From contig JASSUI010000001.1 in NCBI GenBank assembly GCA_031963415.1, positions 2,604,001-2,668,000 on the forward strand: 64,000 nt of DNA. The letters run 5' to 3'. Each line of letters begins with the position of its first letter. Within the stretch, counting starts at the first letter, position 1. This document shows, piece after piece, positions 63,101 to 64,000 of this stretch. Source of the DNA: JASSUD01 sp031963415. GTDB lineage: Bacteria; Pseudomonadota; Gammaproteobacteria; Burkholderiales; Burkholderiaceae. Both the position numbers and the translations under genes were made by a program. A model generated the notes under the pieces. It saw only the letters and a list, made by a program, of their open reading frames with translations, did no database searches and was not told the origin of the DNA.

Positions 63101-64000
63101 ATCATCTGTCGGATCAAACAGGTAATGGAACCAGCGTTGCGCTTCGGCAAAGCGCTGGTTCTTACTTAGGTGAATGGCGATGGTGATTGGAATGTGAAAA
63201 AACAGTTCCCAATTGTAGACAGAATAGGCACCGCCAGAGGTAAAGTCGAGGTCCTTGACTGGATAAGGCTGCTGTACCAATGCCGGGTTTGGTTTATACG
63301 TGTCCTCAAAAAAGTCAGCAAAAAGCTTAGGGCGCGGTTTGCTTTTGAGAAGCGTGACTTGCAGAGTTTTCGGGAGTATGAGTTGGACGCCGCCGGCTAG
63401 CAGCACCTGTGTTCCTGCGGGTAGGGTTGCCGGTTTGCCGTCGTAAAGAGTGACCGCTGTTACGGCTGTTAAGGTGATCTTCGTGTCGCCGAAAACGATT
63501 GCTTTGCTGTCCACTCGTAGGGGAAAAACGGCACCTACGGACGGGGTTTGGGTCATGCCATCGACCAACGTAGCCCTCAGTCCGTCGGGCAGGGTGGCGG
63601 GTGTAGCGCTGGCGGTCTCGACTACCATATTAGCGGCCAGTTCAATCGGGACGCCGCCGGATGTGGCTTGCACTTTTGCAAGAAGGGCAAGCTTTGCTGC
63701 GGCGGGGATGGTCAGGCTGACCTGATGTGCGACAGAGATATCGATACTGCCCGGCAGGGAAACGTTATTGGGTTCGTATGCCGTATCCGCCGCTTGCAAC
63801 CCGGCAGTGCCTTCACTGAGCAGCCGCTGTAACAACTGTTTTATATAAGGATGCTGGTGTAGATAAAAACGATAATTGACCGCACGCTCTTGAACGATGA
63901 AGTGCTTGATCTCTTTCTTCTGAGGCACAATGCCTAGTTTGCGCCTGAGTTCGTCATCCCAATAGCCGTGGAAGCGATTGAATGGGGTTATAAGATTGGA
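60197..64000 (-). CDS. Tc (ABC) toxin TcA-type subunit, C-terminal part (runs off right edge)
   Basis: At least 1,268 residues are visible and the frame stays open to the edge. A GTG at 63928 can be read as a start, but in-frame sequence before it (ITPFNRFHGYWDDELRRKLG) continues the protein, so this is an internal position. Downstream the TcA features are clear: YNWELFFHIPITIAIHLSKN, AQRWFHYLFDPTDD, IKRMEMAYHDLNQREYELTK, CTVRLPEELFDMDGPGHYFR and YDTINDVILHLRYTAREGGG. TcA pentamers bind cells and inject the TcB/TcC-encapsulated toxin. Residues equivalent to 95-205 of the visible GTG frame form an unusual beta-rich, Thr/Val/Pro insertion. The GC content is higher than in the eCIS genes. Confidence 0.9.
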   Translation of the reverse strand, partial: SNLITPFNRFHGYWDDELRRKLGIVPQKKEIKHFIVQERAVNYRFYLHQHPYIKQLLQRLLSEGTAGLQAADTAYEPNNVSLPGSIDISVAHQVSLTIPAAAKLALLAKVQATSGGVPIELAANMVVETASATPATLPDGLRATLVDGMTQTPSVGAVFPLRVDSKAIVFGDTKITLTAVTAVTLYDGKPATLPAGTQVLLAGGVQLILPKTLQVTLLKSKPRPKLFADFFEDTYKPNPALVQQPYPVKDLDFTSGGAYSVYNWELFFHIPITIAIHLSKNQRFAEAQRWFHYLFDPTDDSDGPTPERFWKVRPFQYTDIKKIEEILVNLALPDNAADKALREETLKSIEAWQNDPFRPHVIARFRQQAYMYKTVMAYLDNLIAWGDSLFRQDTGEAIDEAMMVYVLAANILGPRPQPVPKKGTVRAQTYANLRHDLNQFGTVLRDVEADLPFDLMPFPAADMGNNDRLSTVRSLGKALYFCVPRNDKLLSYWDTVADRLFKIRNSLNFQGIFRQLALFEPPIDPAMLARATAAGLDVGAIINGLHQPLPLVRFQLLVQKAAEIVQEVKSLGNNLLSAMEKEDGEAMAILRAKHERVILEMVEHVRYSQLQEAIKSKEGLLQSLALAVQRYTYYEQQLGRKPDEIEKAIPELEELDRDSLDKMKAAMKEPEIGLREIEVDIATDVAAQAAQALNGGKLLSSHEVRETLLLEGAQLSSDIANIMNVLSSVAHAVPKFQLNALPFGVGGTAEYGGDHVGNAVGAVAAAARAVADRLNFEARRASRIDSFARRERDWAFQSNLAAGEITQIFKQLRAAQIREVIAELELKNHQQQMKNTEEIERFLNEEGTEKTGKKTNKALYSWIKREVKGLYAQCFQFAFDIAKKAERALQHELGNPELSYLQFGYLAGKEGLLAGEKLYLDIKRMEMAYHDLNQREYELTKHVSLLQLDPFALIQLRATGRCTVRLPEELFDMDGPGHYFRRIKTAAVSIPCVTGPYASVNCTLTLLKSSIRKAQVLRDGAYAREDAEDERFNDYFGSLQSVVTSSAQNDSGLFETNLRDERYLPFENSGVISEWQLELPANPSEQDPAQFDYDTINDVILHLRYTAREGGGLMRSGAIKHIKELITVGQAAGSVRLFSMRQEFPTEWAKFQNQMPASGQRFELALKLRPEHYPFWSKGHLKTVVGVDVVARTLDNGPVPATIDIFAAGSTTDMTKNGTLSRDEKTLGKLLRGPLTAGLPATPDGALQFFFESKALADLWVAVTWAG

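Noticed and set aside
63926..63928. GTG start for the Tc toxin gene
   Set aside because: In-frame upstream sequence to the window edge is open and continues the protein texture, so the gene is truncated by the window rather than starting here.

Overview
The window looks like a chromosome segment of a Burkholderiaceae-type bacterium, most likely a host-associated one such as a Mycoavidus/Glomeribacter-like endosymbiont of fungi. This is an inference from gene content: beta-proteobacterial housekeeping genes (yajQ, ispH, dxs, trhO) of moderate GC sit beside decayed transposons, a broken F-box/WD40 gene, an extracellular contractile injection system (eCIS) and a Tc toxin. No rRNA, tRNA or CRISPR array was recognised.

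Layout. Positions 1-4.9 kb carry a truncated Ser-rich gene, yajQ, an MsbA-type ABC exporter and a two-gene unit ending in a DUF4385 gene. Positions 5-9.2 kb are a graveyard: a Tn3-family transposase fragment, a frameshifted F-box/pentapeptide/WD40 gene, and an ISNCY-type transposase remnant split by an intact IS256-family element with an 8-bp target duplication. Positions 9.4-11.6 kb hold an unrecognised 445-aa protein and trhO.

Positions 12-24.5 kb form an isoprenoid/carotenoid island. Two tandem Rieske oxygenases run leftwards. The tight operon crtI-crtB-crtY-blh runs rightwards and should take GGPP to beta-carotene and then retinal. ispH follows, and dxs with a prenyl diphosphate synthase (probably the GGPP source) is convergent. 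An acetoacetate-decarboxylase-fold gene comes next, then an AbiEi/AbiEii toxin-antitoxin pair.

Positions 26.1-57.9 kb are one long minus-strand eCIS locus related to Afp/PVC. From the promoter end the order is tube (afp1), three sheaths (afp2-4), second tube protein (afp5), afp6, afp7, spike (afp8), gp25-like afp9, spike-tip afp10, baseplate afp11 and afp12, tape measure (afp14), two paralogous fibres (afp13-like), terminator (afp16) and AAA+ ATPase (afp15). Probable cargo follows: a 1,874-aa toxin with a Pasteurella-toxin-like Cys-His-Asp triad, a 263-aa C-H-D protein, a lipase-like protein and a GH108 muramidase. Unusual features include a seven-bladed FG-GAP-like propeller inserted in Afp12, adenovirus-shaft-like repeats in both fibres, 15-residue repeats in the spike and hexapeptide repeats in the tape measure.

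Positions 58-64 kb contain intergenic hairpins, an arsR-arsI pair flanked by two copies of a 75-bp repeat, and the C-terminal 1,268 residues of a TcA-type toxin that runs off the right edge.
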